Of a stretch of DNA of 24,911 nt, positions 15,719 to 23,548 are shown piece after piece. Origin of the DNA: Sphingobium sp. CCH11-B1 (GTDB taxonomy: Bacteria; Pseudomonadota; Alphaproteobacteria; Sphingomonadales; Sphingomonadaceae); NCBI RefSeq assembly GCF_001556865.1, contig NZ_LSJY01000143.1, forward strand, positions 1 to 24,911, in the 5' to 3' direction. Within the stretch, counting starts at the first letter, position 1. Every line of letters begins with the position of its first letter. The translations under genes and the position numbers were made by a program. Below the pieces are notes generated by a model, which did no database searches, was not told the origin of the DNA, and saw only the letters and a list, made by a program, of their open reading frames with translations.

Positions 15719-18082
15719 ATGACCAAGAGGATTATCACGCTGGCCGCCACCGTATCGGCCGTTGTATTGCATGCGCAGGCCTGGGGCCAGACCGACGTTG
15801 CGCCACAGGCGACATCATCGGGCCTTGGCGACATCGTCGTGACGGCACAGAAGCGCGAGCAGGCGATCAACGATGTGCCGCTGTCGATCACCGCAGCATC
15901 CGGCGAGAAGCTGGCGAACCAGGGCATCACCGATGTTGCGGATCTGGTAAAGATCGTGCCGGGGTTCAACTATACCGAGAGCGCGTTCGCAACGCCGGTC
16001 TACACATTGCGCGGCATCGGCTTTTACGACACCAGCCTGGCCGCCAAGCCCACGGTCAGCATCTATCAGGATCAGGTGCCGATCCCCTTTTCCATCATGA
16101 CGCGCGGCGCAACGCTCGATCTGGAACGGGTGGAGGTGCTGAAAGGGCCGCAGGGCACGCTGTTCGGATCGAATGCGACGGGCGGTGCGATCAACTATAT
16201 CGCGGCCAAACCGACATCGACCTTCAAAGCCGGACTGGATGCGGGGCTGGATAGTTTCGGACAGGTATCGGGTGGCGGTTTCATCAGCGGGCCGATCAGC
16301 GATACGCTGTCCGCACGCGTGGCGGTGCGGACCGAGCAGGGCGGGGCTTGGCAACGCAGCTACACGCGCGATGAAAAGCTCGGCGATCGCAACTTCACCA
16401 CCGGCCGCATCCTCATCGACTTCGAGCCGTCCGACAGCGCACGCTTTTCGCTCAACCTCAACGGTTTCATCGACAAGAGCGACGGGCAGGCAGCGCAACT
16501 GATCGGCGTGGTGCCGCTGGGCAATCCCGCGCGGCTGGGGCCTCTGGCCACCTATCCCATCGCGCCGCGTAACAATCGTGATGCCGACTGGACGCCGGAA
16601 CAGAAGCCCCAGCGTGACGACTGGTTCTATCAGGCCTCGTTTCGGGGCGATATCGATCTGGCCGACGATGTCAGCCTGACCTCGATCAGCAGCTGGTCGG
16701 AATATCATAACGACCAGGATATCGACCCGGACGGCGTCGCCTTGCGTGACTATTTCTACAACACCACCGGAAAGATCACGGCACTATCGCAGGAAGTGCG
16801 GCTGCAAGGGCGGACGGGCGGCCTGACCTATATTCTGGGTGCCAATTATGCGCGCGAAAAAACCTATCAGCAGGATGATGCCGGTCCCTATGACCAATCG
16901 ACATCGGCCTATAATTTCGTCGACGCCGGCCTTGGCATCCCCTTTTTCGTCTACAGCCAATATGCGCGCCAGAAGTTCGTGAACAAGGCGGTGTTCGCCA
17001 ATCTGGACTATGACATCGGTGACAGCATCACCCTGCATGGCGGGGTGCGTTATACCAAGACCAATATCGATTTTGCCGGTTGCACGGCCGATCGCGGCAA
17101 TGCGTTGGGGCTGGGGATCGAAAATCTGGTCAACTTCATTCGCGGCGGCGCAGGGCTGGCGCCCATCGATATTCCCACCAATGGCTGCGTCACGATCGAC
17201 GGATCGACGCTGACCGTGGGCGAGGTGCGCAAGTCGCTGGACGAGGATAATATATCCTGGCGGGCGGGTGTCGATTACAAGCCGAGCAGGGACGTGCTGC
17301 TCTACGCTTCCGTCAGCAAAGGCTACAAGTCGGGTAGCTTTCCGCTACTGTCGGCCAGCGATGCCAACCAGTTCAATCCCGTCACGCAGGAATCCGTGAC
17401 CGCTTATGAACTCGGCGCGAAACTGACCTTGCTGGAGAATACCGCCCAGATCAACGGCGCCCTTTTCTATTACGACTATAGTGACAAGCAGTTGAAGGGC
17501 CGCGTGATCGCCAATCCCAATGTTTTCGGCCCGCTCGAAGCATTGGTCAATGTCCCGAAAAGCCGGGTAAAGGGCGCGGAAATTCAACTCGACCTCGCGC
17601 CGACCGACGGCCTGCGCGTCAGCATCGGCGCGACCTATCTCGACACGCGGATCAAGGGCAGTTTCGTCAATTATGACAGCTACGGCAGCGAGCTTGACTT
17701 TGGCGGATCGGCCTTTCCCTACACGCCTAAATTTCAGATCGTGACCGATGCCCAATATGACTGGGCGCTCAGTGACGATGTCGAGGCTTTCGTCGGTGCC
17801 AATCTGAATTTCCAGAGCGATACCAAGGCTGTGCTGGGCAACGCCCGCGCCACGCCATCGGCGGACCTGAGCGCGCAAGGTGGCCTGACGATCGAGGATT
17901 ATACGCTGATCGACCTGCGCGCTGGCCTGTCCTTTGCCGACAAGCGCTACAAGATCAGCGCCTTCGTGCGGAACCTGGGCAATACCTACTACTGGTCCAA
18001 CGCCACGCGGATCACGGACACGACGGTCCGTTTTGCCGGACGACCACGCACGTTCGGCGCGACCCTGTCGGCGCGCTTCTGA
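15719..18082 (+). CDS. TonB-dependent outer-membrane receptor 2
   Basis: Outer-membrane active-import receptor of 787 residues. It has a signal peptide (about 1-23, MTKRIITLAATVSAVVLHAQ then AWG), a TonB-box-like DIVVTAQKRE (38-47), a plug domain with DLERVEVLKGPQGTLFGSNA near 136-155 and GGAINYIAAKPT, and a beta-barrel ending RPRTFGATLSARF with the C-terminal Phe needed for barrel assembly. No STN domain. The ATG has GGGAGGAG seven bases upstream and lies 90 bases after the P450 stop, so P450 and receptor are probably co-transcribed. It is clearly a different receptor from number 1: plug motif LFGSN against LFGRN and a different barrel. A strong terminator follows immediately. It likely imports the P450 pathway substrate (inference). 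Confidence 0.94.
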   Translation: MTKRIITLAATVSAVVLHAQAWGQTDVAPQATSSGLGDIVVTAQKREQAINDVPLSITAASGEKLANQGITDVADLVKIVPGFNYTESAFATPVYTLRGIGFYDTSLAAKPTVSIYQDQVPIPFSIMTRGATLDLERVEVLKGPQGTLFGSNATGGAINYIAAKPTSTFKAGLDAGLDSFGQVSGGGFISGPISDTLSARVAVRTEQGGAWQRSYTRDEKLGDRNFTTGRILIDFEPSDSARFSLNLNGFIDKSDGQAAQLIGVVPLGNPARLGPLATYPIAPRNNRDADWTPEQKPQRDDWFYQASFRGDIDLADDVSLTSISSWSEYHNDQDIDPDGVALRDYFYNTTGKITALSQEVRLQGRTGGLTYILGANYAREKTYQQDDAGPYDQSTSAYNFVDAGLGIPFFVYSQYARQKFVNKAVFANLDYDIGDSITLHGGVRYTKTNIDFAGCTADRGNALGLGIENLVNFIRGGAGLAPIDIPTNGCVTIDGSTLTVGEVRKSLDEDNISWRAGVDYKPSRDVLLYASVSKGYKSGSFPLLSASDANQFNPVTQESVTAYELGAKLTLLENTAQINGALFYYDYSDKQLKGRVIANPNVFGPLEALVNVPKSRVKGAEIQLDLAPTDGLRVSIGATYLDTRIKGSFVNYDSYGSELDFGGSAFPYTPKFQIVTDAQYDWALSDDVEAFVGANLNFQSDTKAVLGNARATPSADLSAQGGLTIEDYTLIDLRAGLSFADKRYKISAFVRNLGNTYYWSNATRITDTTVRFAGRPRTFGATLSARF

Positions 18083-18094
18083 CCCGCTCCCCCT

Positions 18095-18132
18095 GAGCCG
18101 CGCCATGAAAGGCGGGCGCGGCTCTTTCTTTT
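18095..18132 (+). terminator. Rho-independent terminator after TonB receptor 2
   Basis: A perfect ten-pair GC-rich stem (GAGCCGCGCC at 18095-18104 with GGCGCGGCTC at 18115-18124) and a ten-base loop, followed by TTTCTTTT. It lies 12 bases after the receptor stop and ends about 20 bases before the ALDH ATG. This is the clearest terminator in the window. Confidence 0.85.
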
Positions 18133-18153
18133 CGATCCCCGGAGACATGTTCC

Positions 18154-19662
18154 ATGACTGCACCCGTTTCGATCGCCGCTGGATTGCATGGTGATGCCGG
18201 TTTCGAGGTCCGCCTTCCACAGCAAAAAATGTTGATCGGCGGGGCATGGGAAGCGGCCGGGGACGGTCGCGTCATCGATGTGGAAGACCCGGCGACCGGA
18301 CGAGTTTTCGCCAGTGTTCCGGCGGGCAGCGCAGCCGATGTCGATCGCGCCGTCAAAGCAGCGCGGGCCGCGTTCGAATCCGCGACCTGGAGCCGGATGC
18401 GCCCGCTGGATCGCGGCAAGATCATCGAGGCGATCGCGCGCAAGATCGAGGATCATGCCCAGGAACTGGCGCTGCTCGAAAGCTATGACAATGGCAAGGC
18501 GGTGCATCATGCGCTGGCGGTGGATGTGCCCGCCGCCGTCGATATCTTTCGCTACATGGCTGGCTGGGCATCCAAGATTTATGGGCAGGTGAACCCCATT
18601 TCCGGCGATGGCCGCCAATATCACAGCTATTCGGTGCGCGAACCGATCGGTGTTGTCGGCCAAATCGTGCCGTGGAATTATCCGCTGGCGATGGCGGCTT
18701 GGAAGATCGCGTCGGCACTGGCGGCGGGCTGTACCATCGTGCTGAAGCCGTCCGAAGTCACGCCGCTGACGGCGCTGCGCCTGGCCGAGCTGGCGCTGGA
18801 GGCGGGGCTGCCCGAAGGTGTGCTGAACATCGTCACCGGCTATGGGCATGAGGCGGGGCAGGCGCTGGTCGAGCATCCCGGCATCGACAAGATCGCCTTC
18901 ACGGGATCGACCCGCGTCGGCAAGCGGATCGTCCAGACCTGCGCGAAAGACCTCAAGCGGGTCACGCTGGAACTCGGCGGCAAGTCGCCCTCGCTCATCT
19001 TCGCCGATGCCGATCTCGACAAGGCGGCGATCGGGGCTGCGCTCGCAATCTTCTTCAATTCGGGCCAGGTTTGCTTGGCCGCCTCGCGCCTCTATGTCGA
19101 ACGGTCGGTGTTCGACAAGGTGATCGACGGTATCGCGCAAGTCGCTAAGAGCTTCAAACTTGGCCATGGGCGCGATCCTGACACGATGCTCGGACCGCTG
19201 GTATCGAAGGTGCAGCAGGGGCGCGTGCTGGACTTTATCGCGCAAGGCAAGGCGACCGGCGCGGACCTTGTCACAGGTGGCGGGACCGGGGACCGGGACG
19301 GCTATTTCGTCGAGCCGACGATCTTCGCCAATCCCGATGCTGATGCCAGCATCGTGCGGGAGGAGATTTTTGGCCCGGTACTGGTTGCGACCCCCTTTGA
19401 CGATATCGATGACGTGGTCAGGCAAGCCAATGACACCCGCTACGGCCTGGCTGCCAATATCTGGACCCGCGACCTGTCCCGCGCTCATCTGACCGCAAGA
19501 CGGCTTCAGGCCGGCACGGTCTGGATCAATACGCACGGGATGAACGATCCCTCCGCCCCCTTTGGCGGGGTCAAGGAATCAGGCTGGGGCCGGGAGGTTG
19601 GCGAAGAAGGTGTCCTCCATTACACGGAGACAAAGACCGTGACAGCACTTTTGGCCGATTGA
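18154..19662 (+). CDS. NAD(P)-dependent aldehyde dehydrogenase (betaine/phenylacetaldehyde dehydrogenase-like)
   Basis: Second complete aldehyde dehydrogenase, 502 residues. The key residues are Asn175 (IVPWNYPL), Lys198 (LKPSEVTP), the FTGSTRVG turn (249-256), Glu273 (LELGGKSPS) and nucleophile Cys307 (SGQVCLAA). The C-terminal NTHGMNDPSAPFGGVKESGWGREVG is typical of the betaine/phenylacetaldehyde-type branch. GGAGAC lies eight bases before the ATG at 18154. It probably oxidises the aldehyde made by the zinc alcohol dehydrogenase from the P450 product. The terminator directly upstream means that it is either expressed by readthrough from the P450-receptor unit or from a promoter hidden in the end of the receptor gene; none is evident in the 20-base gap. 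Substrate not predictable from sequence. Confidence 0.94.
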   Translation: MTAPVSIAAGLHGDAGFEVRLPQQKMLIGGAWEAAGDGRVIDVEDPATGRVFASVPAGSAADVDRAVKAARAAFESATWSRMRPLDRGKIIEAIARKIEDHAQELALLESYDNGKAVHHALAVDVPAAVDIFRYMAGWASKIYGQVNPISGDGRQYHSYSVREPIGVVGQIVPWNYPLAMAAWKIASALAAGCTIVLKPSEVTPLTALRLAELALEAGLPEGVLNIVTGYGHEAGQALVEHPGIDKIAFTGSTRVGKRIVQTCAKDLKRVTLELGGKSPSLIFADADLDKAAIGAALAIFFNSGQVCLAASRLYVERSVFDKVIDGIAQVAKSFKLGHGRDPDTMLGPLVSKVQQGRVLDFIAQGKATGADLVTGGGTGDRDGYFVEPTIFANPDADASIVREEIFGPVLVATPFDDIDDVVRQANDTRYGLAANIWTRDLSRAHLTARRLQAGTVWINTHGMNDPSAPFGGVKESGWGREVGEEGVLHYTETKTVTALLAD

Positions 19663-20113
19663 AGCCGCGCCGCGAATGATGGTTGTGGCGGGACGAGGAT
19701 GATCGTTTTAAGCGTGATCGTCGTAGACGACCCATGAGGGCAAAGAACGTCTGGCGCTGTATCGGAAACAGGGAAATTATTACAGGCGGGATCGTGGTCG
19801 ATCTCCCGCTGTCAATACACGCGCGCTTTGCAAATCCTCCCATCGGTATTGCTTCTCCGAATCAAGATGTTAGTCTTGTTCCGCGTCGCGAAGGCGGCGC
19901 CGAGGCTTGAGAACCTCGCTTGGGGAAAATGGACCCGCCATCGACGCGGCCGGGTGGCCGACGCGCATGTCCAAGCCGCTTGCGGCCAAAGGCGTCGGCG
20001 CATGTCTCAAGCATGTTCTCTACACCCGGCTCTTGCCGGCACCGCCTCGCCCTTTGCACGGAGGCCATGCCGATGGAGAATGCAGCGCATAGTGGCGCAG
20101 GTTGTGGGCCGAG
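19663..20113 (+). other. Gene-poor stretch between aldehyde dehydrogenase and FecI-like gene
   Basis: About 450 bases without a believable gene: the short open frames here show no family features and no ribosome sites. An imperfect hairpin, GCGGGATCG against CGATCTCCCGC, lies at 19786-19809 and the segment around 19740-19880 is more A+T-rich than its neighbours. It presumably holds the end of the catabolic transcript and the promoter of the sigma-factor gene. It may also be a boundary between two acquired blocks. No insertion-sequence ends recognised. Confidence 0.5.
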
Positions 20114-20692
20114 ATGTCGACCGCGCTAGGCGCCGCGCGCTTGCCATTGGACGAACGAGACCCGCTGCCGCCTGATCATGATCGGGTCGAAAGCCCGCGA
20201 GACCTGCTGGGCGCGCTGTATCGGGCCGAGCGTCCGGCCCTGCTGCGATTTCTGGCGCGCCGGACTGCCGATGACCGGGCCGAGGACATCGTCCAGCAGG
20301 TCTTTGCGCGCATGGCTGGGAAGACCGACGATCAATCCGCCGCGATCGCGTCGCCTGGCGCCTATCTCCGCCAGGCCGCCCGCAACCTTGTCCGAGACGA
20401 TGCGCGGGCCGCCGAGCGGACCAGCCTGCACCTTCACATGCCGATCGAGGAGGCGCCTGTGGCCGATGCCGATCCGATCGCGGCGCTCGAAGCGCGCGAT
20501 CGGCTGGCGCGGATCGAGGCGGCGGTGCTACGGCTCAAGCCGCTGACCCGGCAGATTTTTCTCGCATGCCGTCTCGACGGCTATAGTTATGCTGAAATTG
20601 CCGAGCAGACCGGACTGAGCATAAGGGGCGTCGAGAAGCAGATGAGTCGCGCGATCAAGCAACTGGGCAGGCATTTGCGCGATCATGACTGA
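20114..20692 (+). CDS. FecI-type ECF RNA polymerase sigma factor
   Basis: Extracytoplasmic-function sigma factor of 192 residues. Region 2 is seen around 32-70 (LLGALYRAERPALLRFLARR, then DRAEDIVQQVFARM, the core-binding and -10 recognition part) and region 4 near 140-190 (LTRQIFLACRLDGYSYAEIA, then GLSIRGVEKQMSRAIKQLGR, the -35 helix-turn-helix). The FYLY-like YSYAEIAEQTGLS is typical of the FecI group. The start is uncertain: ATG 20114 has no strong ribosome site, and a TTG four codons earlier is in frame. The 3' end overlaps the FecR-like gene by eight bases. By family knowledge it is held by the anti-sigma protein next door until the STN-containing receptor binds its ligand, then directs transcription of that receptor gene. 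Confidence 0.92.
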   Translation: MSTALGAARLPLDERDPLPPDHDRVESPRDLLGALYRAERPALLRFLARRTADDRAEDIVQQVFARMAGKTDDQSAAIASPGAYLRQAARNLVRDDARAAERTSLHLHMPIEEAPVADADPIAALEARDRLARIEAAVLRLKPLTRQIFLACRLDGYSYAEIAEQTGLSIRGVEKQMSRAIKQLGRHLRDHD

Positions 20693-21698
20693 CGCTGAGC
20701 GGTTCTCGATCCCGCGCAGCGTGCACGATGCGGCTGGCGCGTGGCTGGCTCGTCGACAAGCGGGTGCCGATCCAGATGGCGAACGGGCCTTCTTGGCCTG
20801 GCTGGACGCCGACCCCCGGCATCGAACGGCCTATGACGAGGCGGCGTGCGCCTGGCGCGATAGCAGGCTGCTGGCCGATAGCAAGGTGGGGCGCAGCCGC
20901 AAGCTTGTGCGCGCCCCGTTTCTGATGCGCCGCAGCACGCATGTGGGGGCCATGAGCTTGGGTGTTGCCGCGATCCTGGGCGTGGGGACGCTCGCCATGG
21001 TCCGGCACGCAGGCCCCTTCGATCTTGTCTCCTCGGCTGACGCGGCCACCTACCGGACTGCGGTCGGTGAAATCCGCACCGTTCGGCTGGCGGACGGCTC
21101 GACCCTGACGCTCGATACGTCGACCTTGGTTAGGGTCCGGTTCACGCATGATCGCCGTCGCCTCGAACTGGCGCAGGGACGCGCGCGTTTTGGCGTCGCA
21201 CAAGACCGTCGGCCATTCTCGGTCGCCGTTTCGGGCGGCGAGATCGTGGCGCGCCAGACAGTGTTCGACGTCAGCGTGGTCGGGGCGGAGCCGATCGTGT
21301 CGGCGATCGAGGGCGACGTCGCGTTGCAGAGGGTGGGCAGGGACGGCGATGTTTCGACGCAATCGCTGGTGGCTGGCGACGCGAGCAGCATGGGCGCGGA
21401 CGCCACGCCACGCGCGCGCTCCCTGGCGGACGCCCGCTGGGTGTCGGGCATGGTGGCGCTCGACAAGACGCCGCTCGGCAGTGCGGTGGTTGCCATCAAC
21501 CGCTATAATCACAGGCATGTGCAACTGGGCGATCCGGGTCTCGCCCGTCTCTCCGTGACCGGCGCCTTCCGCGCGCGGAGTCCTGAGCAGTTCGCACAGG
21601 CCATCGCGACCATGTTCGGCCTTGCCGTCGATGCCTCGCATCCCGATCGTCTCATTCTGCAGCCCTCGCGCAAAAAATCACCTGCCGCCCGAAAATAA
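20685..21698 (+). CDS. FecR-type anti-sigma factor / transmembrane signal transducer
   Basis: Inner-membrane regulator of 337 residues. The cytoplasmic N-terminal DUF4880-type sigma-binding part (about 12-60) contains AWLARRQAG and FLAWLDADPRHRTAYDE. A single membrane segment lies at 88-106 (GAMSLGVAAILGVGTLAMV). The periplasmic FecR domain spans about 120-215 (TAVGEIRTVRLADGSTLTLD, ELAQGRARFGVA). A C-terminal receptor-contacting part includes TPLGSAVVAINRYNHRHVQL. Its ATG lies inside the last codons of the sigma gene (eight-base overlap), so the two are translationally coupled. It carries the signal from the STN domain of the outer-membrane receptor to the sigma factor. It appears intact even though its receptor gene is truncated. 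Confidence 0.92.
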   Translation: MTDAERFSIPRSVHDAAGAWLARRQAGADPDGERAFLAWLDADPRHRTAYDEAACAWRDSRLLADSKVGRSRKLVRAPFLMRRSTHVGAMSLGVAAILGVGTLAMVRHAGPFDLVSSADAATYRTAVGEIRTVRLADGSTLTLDTSTLVRVRFTHDRRRLELAQGRARFGVAQDRRPFSVAVSGGEIVARQTVFDVSVVGAEPIVSAIEGDVALQRVGRDGDVSTQSLVAGDASSMGADATPRARSLADARWVSGMVALDKTPLGSAVVAINRYNHRHVQLGDPGLARLSVTGAFRARSPEQFAQAIATMFGLAVDASHPDRLILQPSRKKSPAARK

Positions 21699-21699
21699 C

Positions 21700-21726
21700 T
21701 GTCGGGTGGATTTGCCTGCGGTCGTC
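21700..21726 (+). promoter_or_regulatory. Candidate ECF-sigma promoter upstream of STN-containing receptor
   Basis: In the 74-base gap between the FecR-like gene and the receptor, TGTCGGG (21700-21706) and CGTC (21723-21726) are 16 bases apart. CGTC is a frequent -10 core for ECF sigma factors, and FecI-type systems usually transcribe their own receptor from this position. The -35 assignment is a guess from spacing. Confidence 0.3.
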
Positions 21727-21772
21727 TCTCGCACAACCCGCCCTTTAGCGGCCTGGGGGGAGACAGACGATC

Positions 21773-23548
21773 ATGACGATATTTGGGGACAGACGGTTTT
21801 TTTCAGCGATCGCTACGGTCGCCGTGATGACGGGCACGGCGATGGCGAGTGCGCCGGCCGAACAGATGGCAATCGACCTGCCAGCGCAACCGCTGGGCAG
21901 TGCGCTGAAGGCGCTGGCGCTGCAGTCTCGCAGCACCATTCTCGCCGACGCGGATGTGATTGGGGATAGTCCCGCGCCAGCGGTCCAGGGCCATTTCACG
22001 GTCGAGGACACCTTGCGCCGGCTGCTCCAGGGGGCAGGGCTGACCTTCGACCGGGTGGATGGCGGCTATGTCGTTCGCGCCGACGGCGGGCGTGACAACA
22101 GGCGAGCGGCAAGCGATGGTCCGGGGATCATCGTCACGGGCAGTCGGATTCGCGGGGCGCCGGGCGCTTCGCCCGTGACAATCCTGAGCGAAAAGACGAT
22201 CCGGGACAGCGGCCTGGCGGACCTGGGCGAGGTGGCGCGCAGCCTGCCGCAGAGCTTTGGCGGCGGACAAAATCCGGGCGTGGGCTTCAATGTCCCCTCG
22301 AGCACGGGCGGCAATGTGGGTGGCGGATCGACCGTCAATCTGCGGGGCCTGGGCAGCGATGCGACGCTTACCATCTTGAATGGTCGACGCCTGCCCTATG
22401 ATTCGGCGCGGCAGGGCGTCGATATTTCCGCGATCCCGCTGGCAGCGGTCGATCGCATCGAGATCGTCGCCGACGGCGCCTCCGCCATTTATGGATCCGA
22501 CGCGGTCGGTGGTGTCGTCAACGTCATGCTCAAGCGCGATCATGATGGCGTCGAAACTCGGGCGCGCATTGCTGGCGCTACCGACGGCGGCGATGTCGAG
22601 CAGCGCTACTCCATTCTCGCAGGTAGCCGGTGGCAGGGCGGCGGCGGGTTCGTTTCCTATGAATATAATCGCAACACGGCGCTCCTGACAAATCAACGCG
22701 AATATGCGCGGGTACGGCCCAACGTGACGATCCTGCCGGCCAGCCGACGGCATGCGATCGTCGCCAGCGTCCACCAGGATATTACGGACATTTTGTCGAT
22801 CGAGGCGGATGCGCTCTATAATGACCGTGAGGGGGCGTTCACCTATCCGCTCAACGCGGCCGGGGACCTGACCGTCAGCCGCACGCGGCAGACCTTCGAC
22901 TCCAATATGCTCGCCCTCGCAAGCGCCGCCCGACTGGCGCTTGGCCCCTGGCAGCTCAGCCTGTCGGGGACGTTCGGCAAGGGACGCACCTATTTCCAGG
23001 GCGACACCTTCCGGAACGACCAGTTCGCGAGCACCGCCTCTGGCCGCTACACGAACCAGACCGTCACCGGCGAAGTCGCCGCCGATGGTCCTTTGTTCGC
23101 GCTGCCGGGTGGACCGGCGAAACTCGCGGTCGGGGCGGGCATCCGCGCCAATGATTTCGAGATTTTCAGGGGCGTGGGCAATATCAACAATGCCCGGCCG
23201 TCGCAGGACAGTCGCTATGCCTTCGGTGAACTCAATCTGCCGCTCGTCGGTCCGGACATGGGCCTGCCGCTGGTGCACCGGCTGAACGTGAGCGCGGCGC
23301 TGCGCTATGAGCGCTACCGTCAGATTGGCGATATCGTCACGCCCAAGCTGGGCGTTATCCTTGCGCCCAACGATATCCTCGATCTCAAGGCCAGCTGGGG
23401 CAAGTCGTTCCGCGCGCCGAGCTTCATCCAGCTCTATTCGATCCAGCAGGCGCTGCTCTATCCGGTGACCACTTTTGGCGGGACCGGCTATCCGGTGCGC
23501 TTCGCGGCCAGCCGGCGCGGGCGATCCGCTTTAAGCGGGGAGCCATAG
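21773..23548 (+). CDS. FecA-like TonB-dependent transducer with STN domain, truncated in the barrel
   Basis: Outer-membrane receptor of a FecI-FecR signalling trio. Visible parts: signal peptide (about 1-26), STN signalling domain (33-102, IDLPAQPLGSALKALALQSR through GGYVVRA), TonB-box-like IIVTGSRI (119-126), plug domain (about 128-255, including NLRGLGSDATLTILNGRRLP and DGASAIYGSDAVGGVVNV), then the first part of the barrel. Homologous receptors normally have some 900 or more residues; this frame stops after 591. The last family-like block is SWGKSFRAPSFIQLYSIQQA near 540-559; the final 15 or so residues (VRFAASRRGRSALSGEP) are an out-of-frame reading of trbI sequence. The missing C-terminal strands and terminal Phe should prevent correct barrel insertion, so it is probably non-functional. 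The ATG follows GGGGGGAG at somewhat long spacing. Confidence 0.88.
   Translation: MTIFGDRRFFSAIATVAVMTGTAMASAPAEQMAIDLPAQPLGSALKALALQSRSTILADADVIGDSPAPAVQGHFTVEDTLRRLLQGAGLTFDRVDGGYVVRADGGRDNRRAASDGPGIIVTGSRIRGAPGASPVTILSEKTIRDSGLADLGEVARSLPQSFGGGQNPGVGFNVPSSTGGNVGGGSTVNLRGLGSDATLTILNGRRLPYDSARQGVDISAIPLAAVDRIEIVADGASAIYGSDAVGGVVNVMLKRDHDGVETRARIAGATDGGDVEQRYSILAGSRWQGGGGFVSYEYNRNTALLTNQREYARVRPNVTILPASRRHAIVASVHQDITDILSIEADALYNDREGAFTYPLNAAGDLTVSRTRQTFDSNMLALASAARLALGPWQLSLSGTFGKGRTYFQGDTFRNDQFASTASGRYTNQTVTGEVAADGPLFALPGGPAKLAVGAGIRANDFEIFRGVGNINNARPSQDSRYAFGELNLPLVGPDMGLPLVHRLNVSAALRYERYRQIGDIVTPKLGVILAPNDILDLKASWGKSFRAPSFIQLYSIQQALLYPVTTFGGTGYPVRFAASRRGRSALSGEP
23489..23510. other. Recombination junction: truncated TonB receptor fused to trbI body
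   Basis: Receptor-like coding ends at about 23490-23500. From about 23497 another frame reads A-L-R-G-Q-P-A-R-A-I-R-F-K-R-G-A-I straight into the trbI frame, which is the expected pre-membrane segment of a TrbI protein. Neither gene has its proper end here. I see no inverted repeats or target duplication around the point, so the mechanism (deletion, illegitimate recombination, or assembly chimera) is open. The exact base cannot be fixed without homologues. Confidence 0.7.

Noticed and set aside
18012..18443. Small minus-strand open frame over the terminator near 18100
   Set aside because: No motifs, and it contains the terminator hairpin and the start of a certain gene.
17989..19536. Minus-strand open frame of 515 codons opposite receptor 2 and the second aldehyde dehydrogenase
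   Set aside because: Crosses a strong terminator and two certain genes; composition typical of a GC-driven shadow.
19786..19809. Hairpin GCGGGATCG/CGATCTCCCGC as terminator of the aldehyde dehydrogenase transcript
   Set aside because: The stem has a two-base bulge and no T-run follows; it is also more than 120 bases after the stop codon, so I left it as part of the gene-poor stretch.
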